Source: Prescottella sp. R16
Lineage (GTDB): Bacteria; Actinomycetota; Actinomycetes; Mycobacteriales; Mycobacteriaceae
Assembly (NCBI RefSeq): GCF_030656875.1
Contig: NZ_CP130943.1
Location: 992,001 to 1,056,000 of the forward strand
Length of the DNA: 64,000 bases
Direction: 5' to 3'
The first letter of the stretch is position 1. Each line of letters opens with the position of its first letter. The translations under genes and the position numbers were made by a program. Below are positions 16,501 to 26,942 of the stretch, piece by piece. Below the pieces are notes generated by a model, which was not told the origin of the DNA, did no database searches, and saw nothing but the letters and a program-made list of their open reading frames with translations.

Positions 16501-17988
16501 ATGGCGGTTACCGACCAGAATCCCAGCCCGAAGCCTTCGGCGCCCTCGCGCCTGCTCGACGCCTATTTCAAGATCACGGAGCGGGGATCGACGATCAGCC
16601 GGGAAGTTCGTGGCGGTCTGGTCACGTTCGTGGCCATGGCGTACATCGTGGTCCTCAACCCGCTGATCCTCGGTAGTTTCTCCGCCGACGACGCGGCCGC
16701 CAAGACCGACGTCCTCGGCAACATCCTGCCGGTGAGCCAGGTTGCCGCCGTCACCGCGCTCGCCGCCGGTCTGATGAGCATCGTCTTCGGCATCGTCGCC
16801 AACTATCCGTTCGGTATCGCCGCGGGCCTGGGCATCAACAGCCTGCTCGCGGTGTCGATCGCCCCGCAGGTCACGTGGCCGGAGGCGATGGGTCTCGTCG
16901 TGATCGACGGCATCATCATCGTCGCGCTCGCCGCGTCCGGGTTCCGCACCGCCGTGTTCAACGCGATCCCGCGGGAACTCAAGGCGGCGATCGCCGCCGG
17001 CATCGGCATGTTCATCGCGTTCCTCGGTCTCGTCGACGCCGGATTCGTGCGCCGCATCCCCGACGCCGCCGGCACGTCGGTGCCCGTCGGTCTCGGTATC
17101 AACGGCTCGATCTCCGCATGGCCGACGGTCGTGTTCGTGTTCGGTGTCCTCCTCATGGGTGTGCTCGTGGTCCGCAAGGTGCGTGGCGGCCTGCTGATCG
17201 GCATCGTCACCACCACCGTGCTCGCCGCGATCGTCGAGGCGGTCTTCGACGTCGGAGCCTCGAAGGGTGTCGACCCCAAGGGCTGGAACCTGTCGGTGCC
17301 GGTGCTGCCGGACGTGGTCGCACAGCTGCCGGATCTGAGCCTGGTCGGTGACGTCAACCTCTTCGGTGCGTTCACCCGTATCGGTGTGCTCGCCGCGAGC
17401 CTGCTCGTGTTCACCCTCGTGCTCGCCAACTTCTTCGACGCGATGGGCACCATGACCGGTCTCGGTGCCGAAGCCGGACTCGTCGACAAGGACGACAACC
17501 TCCCCGGTATCGGCAAGGCGCTGGTCGTGGAGGGCACCGGTGCCATCGTCGGTGGCGCCTCGTCCGCGTCGTCGAACACCGTGTTCGTCGAATCCGCGTC
17601 CGGTATCGCCGAGGGCGCCCGCACCGGCCTCGCCAACGTCGTCACCGGCCTGCTGTTCCTGGCCGCGATGTTCCTCACCCCGCTGTACTCGGTGGTGCCG
17701 ATCGAGGCGGCCGCACCGGCCCTGGTCGTGGTGGGCGCGTTGATGATCGGGCAGGTGCGCGACATCGACTTCGGCAAGTTCTCCATCGCGCTGCCGGCGT
17801 TCCTGACGATCGTCACGATGCCGTTCACGTACTCGATCGCCAACGGTATCGGCGTCGGCTTCATCACCTACGTGGTCCTGGCGGCCGCGGGTGGCAACGC
17901 CAGGAAGGTGCATCCGCTGATGTGGGTCGTCGCGGCACTGTTCGTGGCCTACTTCGCCGTCGGACCCATCACCGACGCCGTTACGTGA
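16501..17988 (+). CDS. NCS2/AzgA-type purine permease
   Basis: A 495-residue proton-coupled nucleobase transporter, probably for hypoxanthine, guanine or adenine. Family phrases: TFVAMAYIVVLNPLIL near the N-terminus, VANYPFGIAAGLGINSLLA, IPRELKAAIAAGIGMFIAFL, ANFFDAMGTMTGLGAEAGLV and GASSASSNTVFVESASGIAEGAR with its long Ser run. About 12-14 helices. The ATG fits the family length. No purine riboswitch is seen in the short upstream gap. Confidence 0.92.
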   Translation: MAVTDQNPSPKPSAPSRLLDAYFKITERGSTISREVRGGLVTFVAMAYIVVLNPLILGSFSADDAAAKTDVLGNILPVSQVAAVTALAAGLMSIVFGIVANYPFGIAAGLGINSLLAVSIAPQVTWPEAMGLVVIDGIIIVALAASGFRTAVFNAIPRELKAAIAAGIGMFIAFLGLVDAGFVRRIPDAAGTSVPVGLGINGSISAWPTVVFVFGVLLMGVLVVRKVRGGLLIGIVTTTVLAAIVEAVFDVGASKGVDPKGWNLSVPVLPDVVAQLPDLSLVGDVNLFGAFTRIGVLAASLLVFTLVLANFFDAMGTMTGLGAEAGLVDKDDNLPGIGKALVVEGTGAIVGGASSASSNTVFVESASGIAEGARTGLANVVTGLLFLAAMFLTPLYSVVPIEAAAPALVVVGALMIGQVRDIDFGKFSIALPAFLTIVTMPFTYSIANGIGVGFITYVVLAAAGGNARKVHPLMWVVAALFVAYFAVGPITDAVT

Positions 17989-18023
17989 GGAACGGGGCGC
18001 GGGTTCCCGTATTGTTTGCATCT

Positions 18024-18452
18024 GTGACATCGGATATCCGCGCCCTGGCCAGCGATCTGTCTCTCGCAGTGGTGCGTCTGACGCGCCACCTGCGGGGTCG
18101 GCGGAGTGAGGCCAAGGTGTCGCTGACGCAGTTGTCGGCACTCGCCTCGTTGAGTGCCGAGGGTTCCATGTCCCCGGGCGCGCTCGCGGCCCGGGAGAAG
18201 GTGCAGCCGCCGTCGATGACGCGGGTCATCGCGTCCCTCGCCGATCTCGGACTCGTCGACCGCGCACCGCATCCCACCGACGGACGGCAGATCGTGGTGT
18301 CGTTGTCGGACGCCGGACGCGACCTCATGGTCAGCGAGACGCAGGCCCGTGAGGCGTGGATGACCGAGAAGCTGTCGCACCTGACGGACGCCGATCTCGC
18401 GACCCTGCGGGACGCCGTCACCATCATCACCGGGCTCGTCGAGAACGACTGA
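18024..18452 (+). CDS. MarR-family regulator
   Basis: A 142-residue winged-helix regulator: LTQLSALASLSAEGSMSPGA, then the recognition region AAREKVQPPSMTRVIASLAD, and the wing VDRAPHPTDGRQIVVSLSDAG with the conserved D-x-R. The GTG start has little leader (TATTGT about 15 bases upstream), suggesting a leaderless mRNA. It directly precedes the MFS gene, which it probably regulates. Position matches Rv0880. Confidence 0.9.
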   Translation: MTSDIRALASDLSLAVVRLTRHLRGRRSEAKVSLTQLSALASLSAEGSMSPGALAAREKVQPPSMTRVIASLADLGLVDRAPHPTDGRQIVVSLSDAGRDLMVSETQAREAWMTEKLSHLTDADLATLRDAVTIITGLVEND

Positions 18453-18519
18453 CCCACACCGGATCCGGTCACCGGGACCGGTGACCGCGAGGAAACCTGT
18501 TCCGCGCCACTATCTGTGT

Positions 18520-19761
18520 ATGTCCACCGATGTCGCGCCGTCGATGTTCGCGGCCCTGCGGTCGCGGAACTACCGCTACTGGGCGTCCGGCCAGATCGTG
18601 TCCCTCGTCGGCACGTGGATGCAGCGGATCGCGCAGGACTGGCTGGTCCTGACCCTGTCCGGCGGTGACGGTTTCGCGGTCGGTGTCGTCATGGCCCTGC
18701 AGTTCGGGCCCACTCTCGTGCTGTCGATGTACGGCGGTGTCCTCGCCGACCGGTACGACAAGCGACGCATCCTCATGGCCTCGCTGGTCGCGATGGCCGT
18801 GTTCGGGCTGATCCTCGGTGTGCTCGACGTCGGTGGCGTCGTGCAGTTGTGGCACGTCTACGTGTTGGCCCTGGCGCTCGGATGTGTGAGTGCCCTCGAG
18901 ACGCCGGTGCGGCAGTCGTTCACCATCGAGATGGTCGGCCCCGAACGGCTGGCGAACGCGATCGCGTTGAACTCCATGATGTTCAATGCGGCACGCATCG
19001 TCGGCCCGGCGATCTCCGGTGTCCTCATCACCTGGATCGGCACCGGACCGGTGTTCCTCGTCAACACGGTGTCGTTCGCGGCGGTGTTCGTGTCGCTGCT
19101 GTGCATGCGCACCGGGGAACTCACCCGGTCGGAGCCGGCCCCACGCGCGAAAGGCCAGGTGCGGGAGGGCTTCCGGTACGTGCGCCGCCGCCCCGACCTC
19201 ACCGTTGTACTCCTGGTGGTGTTCGCCGTCTCCACGTTCGGCCTGAACTTCTCCCTGACACTGGCGGTCCTGGCGCGCAACACGTTCGGCAAGGACGCGG
19301 ACGCGTTCGGGCTGCTGTCGACGATGCTCGCGGTCGGCATGCTCGCCGGGGCGTCGTTCGCGGCCCGCGCCGGGACCGCGCCCACACTGCGGCGGTGTCT
19401 CGGCGCGGCGATCGCATTCGGTGTGCTCGAGATCGGACTCGGGCTGCTGTCGTCGTACCTGGCGGTCGCGATCCTGCTGGTGCCGATCGGGGCCCTCGTG
19501 CTCACGTTCTCGACGTCCGCGATGAGCATTCTGCAACTGTCGGTTCCCACCGGCCTGCGCGGCCGCGTCATGGGCATGTACATGCTCGCGTTCCTCGGCG
19601 GCACCCCGCTGGGCAGTCCGCTGCTGGGCTGGCTCGCCGATGCGGTGGATCCGCGCGCCCCGCTCGTCGTGGGCGGGGCGGTGTCCCTCGTCGCGGGCCT
19701 GGCCGCCGCACTCTACGTGCGGCGCTCGACCGCCTTCGCCCGTGCCGGGAACACCGTGTAG
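18520..19761 (+). CDS. MFS exporter (MFS_3/EntS-like)
   Basis: A 413-residue transporter of twelve helices. It begins FAALRSRNYRYWASGQIVSL and continues VGTWMQRIAQDWLVL and YGGVLADRYDKRRIL (MFS motif A). The second half has LGLLSTMLAVGMLAGASF and GLRGRVMGMYMLAFLGGTPLGS. These are typical of enterobactin-exporter-like drug/siderophore exporters. ATG at 18520 is chosen over an upstream GTG at 18481. The last 49 bases overlap the 3' end of the convergent gene. Confidence 0.88.
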   Translation: MSTDVAPSMFAALRSRNYRYWASGQIVSLVGTWMQRIAQDWLVLTLSGGDGFAVGVVMALQFGPTLVLSMYGGVLADRYDKRRILMASLVAMAVFGLILGVLDVGGVVQLWHVYVLALALGCVSALETPVRQSFTIEMVGPERLANAIALNSMMFNAARIVGPAISGVLITWIGTGPVFLVNTVSFAAVFVSLLCMRTGELTRSEPAPRAKGQVREGFRYVRRRPDLTVVLLVVFAVSTFGLNFSLTLAVLARNTFGKDADAFGLLSTMLAVGMLAGASFAARAGTAPTLRRCLGAAIAFGVLEIGLGLLSSYLAVAILLVPIGALVLTFSTSAMSILQLSVPTGLRGRVMGMYMLAFLGGTPLGSPLLGWLADAVDPRAPLVVGGAVSLVAGLAAALYVRRSTAFARAGNTV

Positions 19762-20276
19762 CTCAGGGCGACGACGCCCCAGATCCCGAGCACGACGGTG
19801 AGGTTGTCGATCCAGCCGGACAGGGCCGCGGTGCGGGTCGGGTCGTCCACCATCGTGATCGCGGCGAGCAGCAGGCCGCACGCGATGCCCCACGCAATCA
19901 CGGCCTTGCCGAACTCGCGCCATTCGCGGATCGCCCGGCCGGCACCGTGCCGCGGCGGCTTCACCGGGGCGGGCCCGCCGGCGAACCGGTGCGCGAACCG
20001 GGCGTCGGCCCAGCGGATGATGCTGTGCCCGAAGGCGACCGAGAAACCGATGTATGCGGCGGCCAGGCCGTGACTCGCCGTCGCCTCGGCGCCGCCGCGC
20101 AGGTCGATCGTGGTGGCAACCAGTAGGACGACGTCGACCAGGGGCGCGCCGACGAGCAGTGCGGCACCCAGGGTGGGGCGGCGCAGCAGGTAGCGGGCCG
20201 TCAGCCCGGCTCCGAGGAACACCCAGAAGAGGATCTCGCACACGACGATCAGGTGCACGATCATGGTCGACCCCAT
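19713..20276 (-). CDS. Integral membrane protein of unknown function
   Basis: A 187-residue protein with about five helices and a central cytoplasmic loop (WADARFAHRFAGG, VKPPRHGAGRAIREWREFGK). The second Met (MIVHLIV) is an alternative start. The family recurs in actinobacteria, but I cannot name a function. It is divergent from a TetR regulator with two dyads in the 58-base gap, so it is very likely that regulator's target. Its 3' end overlaps the convergent MFS gene by 49 bases. Confidence 0.72.
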   Translation of the reverse strand: MGSTMIVHLIVVCEILFWVFLGAGLTARYLLRRPTLGAALLVGAPLVDVVLLVATTIDLRGGAEATASHGLAAAYIGFSVAFGHSIIRWADARFAHRFAGGPAPVKPPRHGAGRAIREWREFGKAVIAWGIACGLLLAAITMVDDPTRTAALSGWIDNLTVVLGIWGVVALSYTVFPARAKAVERRT

Positions 20277-20283
20277 TTCTAGT

Positions 20284-20325
20284 ACGACTGTGTTAGTCGT
20301 TTAGAAGCTAGCACAGCCGTGTTAG
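20284..20325. promoter_or_regulatory. TetR operator pair
   Basis: Two dyads between the divergent membrane-protein and TetR genes: ACGACT-GTGTT-AGTCGT (20284-20300) and CTAGCACAGCCGTGTTAG (20308-20325). GTGTTAGT occurs in both, 29 bases apart. They cover the only space available for both promoters, so autorepression plus control of the membrane gene is likely. Confidence 0.78.
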
Positions 20326-20334
20326 TTTTGCGAT

Positions 20335-20940
20335 GTGGTGAAGAGACCGAGCCCCGAGGCCAGACGCGAGGAGATCGCCGACGCCGTGCTGCGCGTGATC
20401 CGACGCGACGGCATCGCCGCTGCCAGCGTTCGGGCCGTCGCCGGCGAGGCCGGGATGTCCACCGGGTCGCTCCGGCACTTCTTCGGCACCCAGTCCGAAC
20501 TGCTGCTGTTCGCGATGGAACTGGTCACCGCACGTGTCTACGACCGCATCGCCGGGATCGAGTTCAGTGGGGATCTGCGGGCCGACGTGCGCGTTCTGGC
20601 CGAGCAGTTCGTACCCCTCGACGACGACCGTCGCGGCGAGATGGAGGTGTGGCAGGCATTCACCGTCGCCGCGCAGGCCGACCCCACACTCGCCGAGGTG
20701 CGCGAACGTTCCGATCTCGCGGTGTACGAGGGCTTCCTCGGGGCGGCGCAGGAGTTGGCTGCGGCCGGGACGATCGCGGAATCCGCAGTCGAGGTGGAGG
20801 CGATGCGGATGCACGCCCTGGTGGACGGTCTCGCGGCGCACGGCCTCAACCATCCCCACCGGATCGGGCCCGAACAGATCCACGCCGTCCTCGACGCACA
20901 CTTCGACGCCCTGTTCGAGGCGGACGGGAGCACCCGGTAG
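20335..20940 (+). CDS. TetR-family regulator
   Basis: A 201-residue repressor. Residues 8-55 form the helix-turn-helix: RREEIADAVLRVIRRDG, AAASVRAVAGEAGMSTGSL, RHFFGTQSELL. The C-terminal half is the BetI-like ligand domain (ALVDGLAAHGLNHPHRIGPE), usually sensing small hydrophobic or cationic compounds. Two adjacent GTG codons are equivalent starts. Controls the divergent membrane protein and itself by inference from the operator pair. Confidence 0.88.
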   Translation: MVKRPSPEARREEIADAVLRVIRRDGIAAASVRAVAGEAGMSTGSLRHFFGTQSELLLFAMELVTARVYDRIAGIEFSGDLRADVRVLAEQFVPLDDDRRGEMEVWQAFTVAAQADPTLAEVRERSDLAVYEGFLGAAQELAAAGTIAESAVEVEAMRMHALVDGLAAHGLNHPHRIGPEQIHAVLDAHFDALFEADGSTR

Positions 20941-20971
20941 CCGTCGACCGCCCGTGCGGCACGATGGACCG

Positions 20972-21778
20972 GTGGTTCACGTCATCGACATCGCAGATCC
21001 CGCCGACCCCCGGCTCGACGACTACCGCGATCTCAGCTCGTCCGACCGCCGGCCCGACCTGCCCGGCGGCAAGGGGCTCGTGATCGCGGAGGGTGTGCTC
21101 GTGGCGCAGCGGATGCTGACGTCCCGGTTCGCGCCGATCAGCCTGCTCGGGGTGGATCGCCGGCTCACCGAGCTGTCCACCGACCTCGACGGCGTCGACG
21201 TGCCGTTCTACCGGACCACCGCCGACGTGATGGCGCAGGTCGTGGGCTTCCACCTCAACCGCGGTGTGCTCGCCGCGGCGTACCGGCCGCCGGCCCTCGA
21301 CCCCGAGGACGTGCTGCGCGACGCCCGCACCGTCGCGGTCCTCGAAGGCGTCAACGATCACGAGAACATCGGCTCGATGTTCCGCAACGCCGCCGGACTC
21401 GGTGTGGATGCGATCCTGTTCGGCGGCGCGTGCGCCGACCCGCTCTACCGTCGCGCGGTGCGGGTGTCGATGGGGCACGCGCTGCGGGTACCGTTCGCGC
21501 AGGTCCCGGACTGGCCGCGAGGCTTGAACATCCTGCGGGACCGCGGTTTCCAGCTCATCTCCCTCACCCCGAACCTGGCGGCGGTACCGCTCGCGCAGGC
21601 GATGACGGGGGAGAAGGTGGCCGTGCTCCTCGGGGCGGAGGGACCGGGACTGACCGAGGACGCGATGCGCGCCACCGACGTCCGAGCCCGCATCCCCATG
21701 GCGCCGGGAACGGACTCCCTCAACGTCGCGACCGCCGCCGCGATGGCGTTCTACGAGCGGATCCGAGCGGGGGCGTGA
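20972..21778 (+). CDS. SPOUT-class TrmH-type RNA 2'-O-methyltransferase
   Basis: A 268-residue RNA ribose methyltransferase with an N-terminal RNA-binding part (GKGLVIAEGVLVAQRML) and the three SPOUT motifs that form the knot: GVNDHENIGSMFRNAAGLG, AVLLGAEGPGL and PMAPGTDSLNVATAAAMAFY. The target nucleotide cannot be assigned. The GTG start fits the family N-terminus (VHVIDIADPADPRL). Corresponds by position to Rv0881. Confidence 0.88.
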   Translation: MVHVIDIADPADPRLDDYRDLSSSDRRPDLPGGKGLVIAEGVLVAQRMLTSRFAPISLLGVDRRLTELSTDLDGVDVPFYRTTADVMAQVVGFHLNRGVLAAAYRPPALDPEDVLRDARTVAVLEGVNDHENIGSMFRNAAGLGVDAILFGGACADPLYRRAVRVSMGHALRVPFAQVPDWPRGLNILRDRGFQLISLTPNLAAVPLAQAMTGEKVAVLLGAEGPGLTEDAMRATDVRARIPMAPGTDSLNVATAAAMAFYERIRAGA

Positions 21779-22056
21779 CCACCCGCATGCCCACCCACCT
21801 GCCCACCCCGTGGGCCACGGGCCTGCTCGTCGGCGCATTCGCAGCGCTCGTCACGATCGTCGGTGTCGTCGCGTTCGGGACGGCACTCGCCGACATCCAC
21901 CCGTTGCTCGCGATCGGCTTCAACATCGTCGCCGTCGGCGGCGCGGCACCGACCGTGTGGCGGTGGCGCTGGATTCCGGTGTGGCGCTGGGTGGTCTACG
22001 GCGTCGGTGCGGGCGTCGTGCTCGGCTGGATCGGCGTGGTCCTCGCGGTGTTCTGA
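21775..22056 (+). CDS. DUF2537 membrane protein
   Basis: A 93-residue protein with three hydrophobic segments and the phrase PTVWRWRWIPVWRWVVYG. The start GTG overlaps the methyltransferase stop (GTGA), so they share a transcript. Length and context fit DUF2537 (Rv0882). Function unknown. Confidence 0.78.
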   Translation: MTTRMPTHLPTPWATGLLVGAFAALVTIVGVVAFGTALADIHPLLAIGFNIVAVGGAAPTVWRWRWIPVWRWVVYGVGAGVVLGWIGVVLAVF

Positions 22057-22060
22057 CGTG

Positions 22061-22774
22061 TCACCGGCGCAGCAGCCGCGCCAGCAGTGAACGCCGTCGC
22101 GGCTGCTCCTGCGGCGCGGGTGGTTCCTGCGGCACCGGTTCCTGCTGCCCGGGCTCCTGCGGCACCGGGTGGATCGTGAAGCGGGAGACGGGAATCGACG
22201 ACGGATCCAGTCCGTCCAGCCAGGCCCGCAGGGCGGCCTGCGCGAACTCGGCAGGATCGAACGGCAACGTCTGCGGGTCGGGGAGAACGTCCAGGCTCGG
22301 CGGTGCCGGGTGCTCACCCGACCAGAACGGGCGTTCCCACGGCTGCGGGAGGCCGACGTCCTCGACGATGTGCACCGGCGTCGCACTGAACGACCGCTCG
22401 AGCGTCGCGCCGTCCCAGTGCGCGAACGCACCCCACGAACCGGCCGGCATCGACGCACTCGACGAACACAGGTACGTGTGCCGGGCCCCCGTCGGACGAA
22501 TCCAGTGCTCGACGAGCGACGACGGTACCGGTGGCAGCGACTCGGTCGTGCGGACGACTGCGACGCCGGGAAAATATCCGACGACGATCTCGCCGTCCGC
22601 CAGAACCGATGTCGTGGACAGGAACTCGTCACCGAGCGGGAACATCTCGAGGCCGTGGTGCAGGCTGGTGGCCAGCCCGTGTGCGCCGTCGCGGTCGTTC
22701 TCGGCGTCCCGTAGTACGGCAACGGGATCGTCGACGTCGACGTACCAGAGTGTGGAAGCGTTGACTCCCGCCAC
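22061..22774 (-). CDS. Conserved actinobacterial protein (DUF6928-like)
   Basis: A 237-residue soluble protein. It starts at a GTG five bases after the sepH stop and begins AGVNASTLWYVDVDDPVAVL, which I associate with DUF6928. Middle phrases: LEMFPLGDEFLSTTSVLADG, GYFPGVAVVRT, WDGATLERSFSATPVHIVED and PQPWERPFWSGEH. The last 40 residues are a Gln/Pro/Glu linker ending in a basic helix. Co-transcribed with sepH. Function unknown; a link to cell division is only by position. Confidence 0.68.
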   Translation of the reverse strand: MAGVNASTLWYVDVDDPVAVLRDAENDRDGAHGLATSLHHGLEMFPLGDEFLSTTSVLADGEIVVGYFPGVAVVRTTESLPPVPSSLVEHWIRPTGARHTYLCSSSASMPAGSWGAFAHWDGATLERSFSATPVHIVEDVGLPQPWERPFWSGEHPAPPSLDVLPDPQTLPFDPAEFAQAALRAWLDGLDPSSIPVSRFTIHPVPQEPGQQEPVPQEPPAPQEQPRRRSLLARLLRR

Positions 22775-22779
22775 CGGTG

Positions 22780-23640
22780 TCAGCCGCGCCCGTTGCTCCG
22801 AACGCCCAGCAGGACGTCGTCCCACGACGGCAGGGCCGGCTTGCCGCGCTTGTCCTTGCCCGGGCTGGTCTGCGGGGCGACCCGGGGTTCGGCGCCGCCG
22901 TCCGGCGTCACGATCTCGGCCACGTCACCGGCGATGTCGTCGAACTCGTTGTCCGCCAGCATGATCGACGCGTCGTCGGTGCTGTCCTGATCGGACTCCA
23001 CATCGGCCGGACCGTACACGCCCTCACTGGGAACCGGGGTCAGGCTGCGCAGCGGCCGCCCGAAATCCGGATCGACGAGCTGCGTCGCAGTGTCGTCGAG
23101 TGCCGTGACGATGCCGCCGTGCGCATCCGGCTGGAACCGCCAGTGCGCCGCGTTGGTGGTGCACCCGGCCTGCCACTGCAGCTGCGCGACCCAGCACCCT
23201 TCCTCGTCCTTCCACGCGTCCCACGTCGCGACGTCGAGATCGTGGCCACGGGTGCGGAACGCGAGAGCGACGATCTCGGCGAGCGTCATGACCGCCGGGC
23301 CGTCCGGACGCACCGGGTGGCCGGCCTGCGCCATCTCTGCGGCGCGGGACCGTTCGAGCAGCACCGGGTACGCGAAGCGTTCCACCTTGGGCCGGGGGAC
23401 ACCCGCCTCCTCGGCGACCTGGTCGACGGAGGCGCCGCCGCGGATCCGGGCCTGGATCTCCTTGGGGCGCATCTGGCAGTCGGTCTCGATCTCGATCTGG
23501 CCGAGCCGGGCGATGTCGCCGCGGGCCGCGGCCCGCAGTCGATCGTCGGCGGGGATGCGGAATTTCTCCCCGGAATCCGGGTCCGAACACACCACGTGCG
23601 CGCCGCCTGGTTCGAGACCGATCACTCGCAGCTCTCGCAC
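22780..23640 (-). CDS. sepH: Septation protein SepH
   Basis: A 286-residue FtsZ-associated division protein. The N-terminus is the DUF3071 domain: VRELRVIGLEPGGAHVVCSD, GDIARLGQIEIETDCQMRPK, and a helix-turn-helix (GASVDQVAEEAGVPRPKVER) where mutations in Streptomyces abolish FtsZ binding. WDAWKDEEGCWVAQLQWQAG follows. The rest is an acidic disordered linker and a short basic C-terminal motif ending in PSWDDVLLGVRS, as in mycobacterial SepH. GTG start. Position as Rv0883c. Confidence 0.9.
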   Translation of the reverse strand: MRELRVIGLEPGGAHVVCSDPDSGEKFRIPADDRLRAAARGDIARLGQIEIETDCQMRPKEIQARIRGGASVDQVAEEAGVPRPKVERFAYPVLLERSRAAEMAQAGHPVRPDGPAVMTLAEIVALAFRTRGHDLDVATWDAWKDEEGCWVAQLQWQAGCTTNAAHWRFQPDAHGGIVTALDDTATQLVDPDFGRPLRSLTPVPSEGVYGPADVESDQDSTDDASIMLADNEFDDIAGDVAEIVTPDGGAEPRVAPQTSPGKDKRGKPALPSWDDVLLGVRSNGRG

Positions 23641-23739
23641 GTTCGTCCTCCTGATCGCGTCGACTCGCGATTGCACGAACTCGACTGTAATTCATCCGTG
23701 ACAGGCACGCCGGGAAAGACACGCGAGCCGTATATCACC

Positions 23740-23776
23740 GAAGGGGCGGGGGCGCGTGTGCGCCGCCCGCCCCTTC
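23740..23776 (-). terminator. serC terminator hairpin
   Basis: GAAGGGGCGGG pairs with CCCGCCCCTTC and the stem continues through a one-base bulge; the loop is about six bases. It lies just after the serC stop and before the sepH promoter. Confidence 0.8.
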
Positions 23777-23787
23777 TCGGGAACGAA

Positions 23788-26078
<2,291 letters not shown>

Positions 26079-26225
26079 TGCTCCTGGACTCTCCTCATCC
26101 GAGTGCTGCCCGTCGGAGCCGCACTACCTTGCACTGACTGGGGTCTTCGACTGCTCGGTCCTCACCGAAACTCTAGCCGGTCGGACCGCCGGTCCGGTCG
26201 CCGCGTACCGGTAGCGTCTGCTGCT

Positions 26226-26942
26226 GTGTCGTCAGAATCGCAGCCGTCGGACTCGCCGCGACGAGGCTCCAGGAAATCCGATCTCTCCGCCATGCGGGTG
26301 AGCTACGGAGAGATCGGGCCGCAGCGTCCCGTCGTGGAACCGGACCTCGAGCCGTCGTGGCTGGACGAGGGATGGGCGGCGCTGGCGCGGCGGTGGGTGG
26401 AGGAGGCCGTCGACGCCGGGCTGCCGGAACCGAACGCAATGGTGCTCGGCACCGTCGACACCGATGGGCATCCGCGGACCCGGACCGTCCTGTGCAAGGC
26501 GCTCGACGCCGACGGCGTGCAGTTCTTCACCAACTACGACTCCGACAAGGGCCGGCAGCTCGCGGCCGTCCCGTACGCGTCGGCGACGTTCACGTGGGTG
26601 CCGCTGGCCCACCAGATGACGGTGCGCGGCCCTGTGCAGAAGACCGGCGAGGACGTCACCACGGAGTACTGGAACAGCCGCCCGCGTGGCTCCCGGCTCG
26701 GGGCGTGGGCGTCGGACCAGTCCCGACCGATCGCGTCCCGCGCCGACCTCGACGCACGGCTCGTCGAGACCGGTGCCCGGTTCCCCGTCGACACCGACAT
26801 TCCCGTCCCCGAACACTGGGGCGGCTACCGTATCCGGCCCGAGGCGGTCGAGTTCTGGCAGGGCCGGCCCAACCGCATGCACAACCGGATCCGGGCCCGC
26901 CTGGTCGACGGCGCCTGGATCGTGGAACGGCTGCAGCCGTGA
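26226..26942 (+). CDS. pdxH: Pyridoxamine 5'-phosphate oxidase
   Basis: A 238-residue FMN enzyme making PLP. Motifs: EPNAMVLGTVDTDGHPRTRT, VLCKALDADGVQFFTNYDS, KGRQL, SATFTWVPLAHQMTVRG and FWQGRPNRMHNRIRA at the C-terminus. The GTG start leaves about 20 disordered residues before DLSAMRVSYGE; Met 26292 is the other reasonable start. It overlaps the MFS gene by the stop codon, so the two are coupled. Confidence 0.94.
   Translation: MSSESQPSDSPRRGSRKSDLSAMRVSYGEIGPQRPVVEPDLEPSWLDEGWAALARRWVEEAVDAGLPEPNAMVLGTVDTDGHPRTRTVLCKALDADGVQFFTNYDSDKGRQLAAVPYASATFTWVPLAHQMTVRGPVQKTGEDVTTEYWNSRPRGSRLGAWASDQSRPIASRADLDARLVETGARFPVDTDIPVPEHWGGYRIRPEAVEFWQGRPNRMHNRIRARLVDGAWIVERLQP

Noticed and set aside
16429..18141. 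570-codon minus-strand open frame (also similar long frames antisense to 18481-19761, 61696-63207 and 26942-28222)
   Set aside because: Translation is rich in Arg, His, Asp and Gly with no domain, lying exactly opposite clear transporter genes; typical of high-GC antisense frames.
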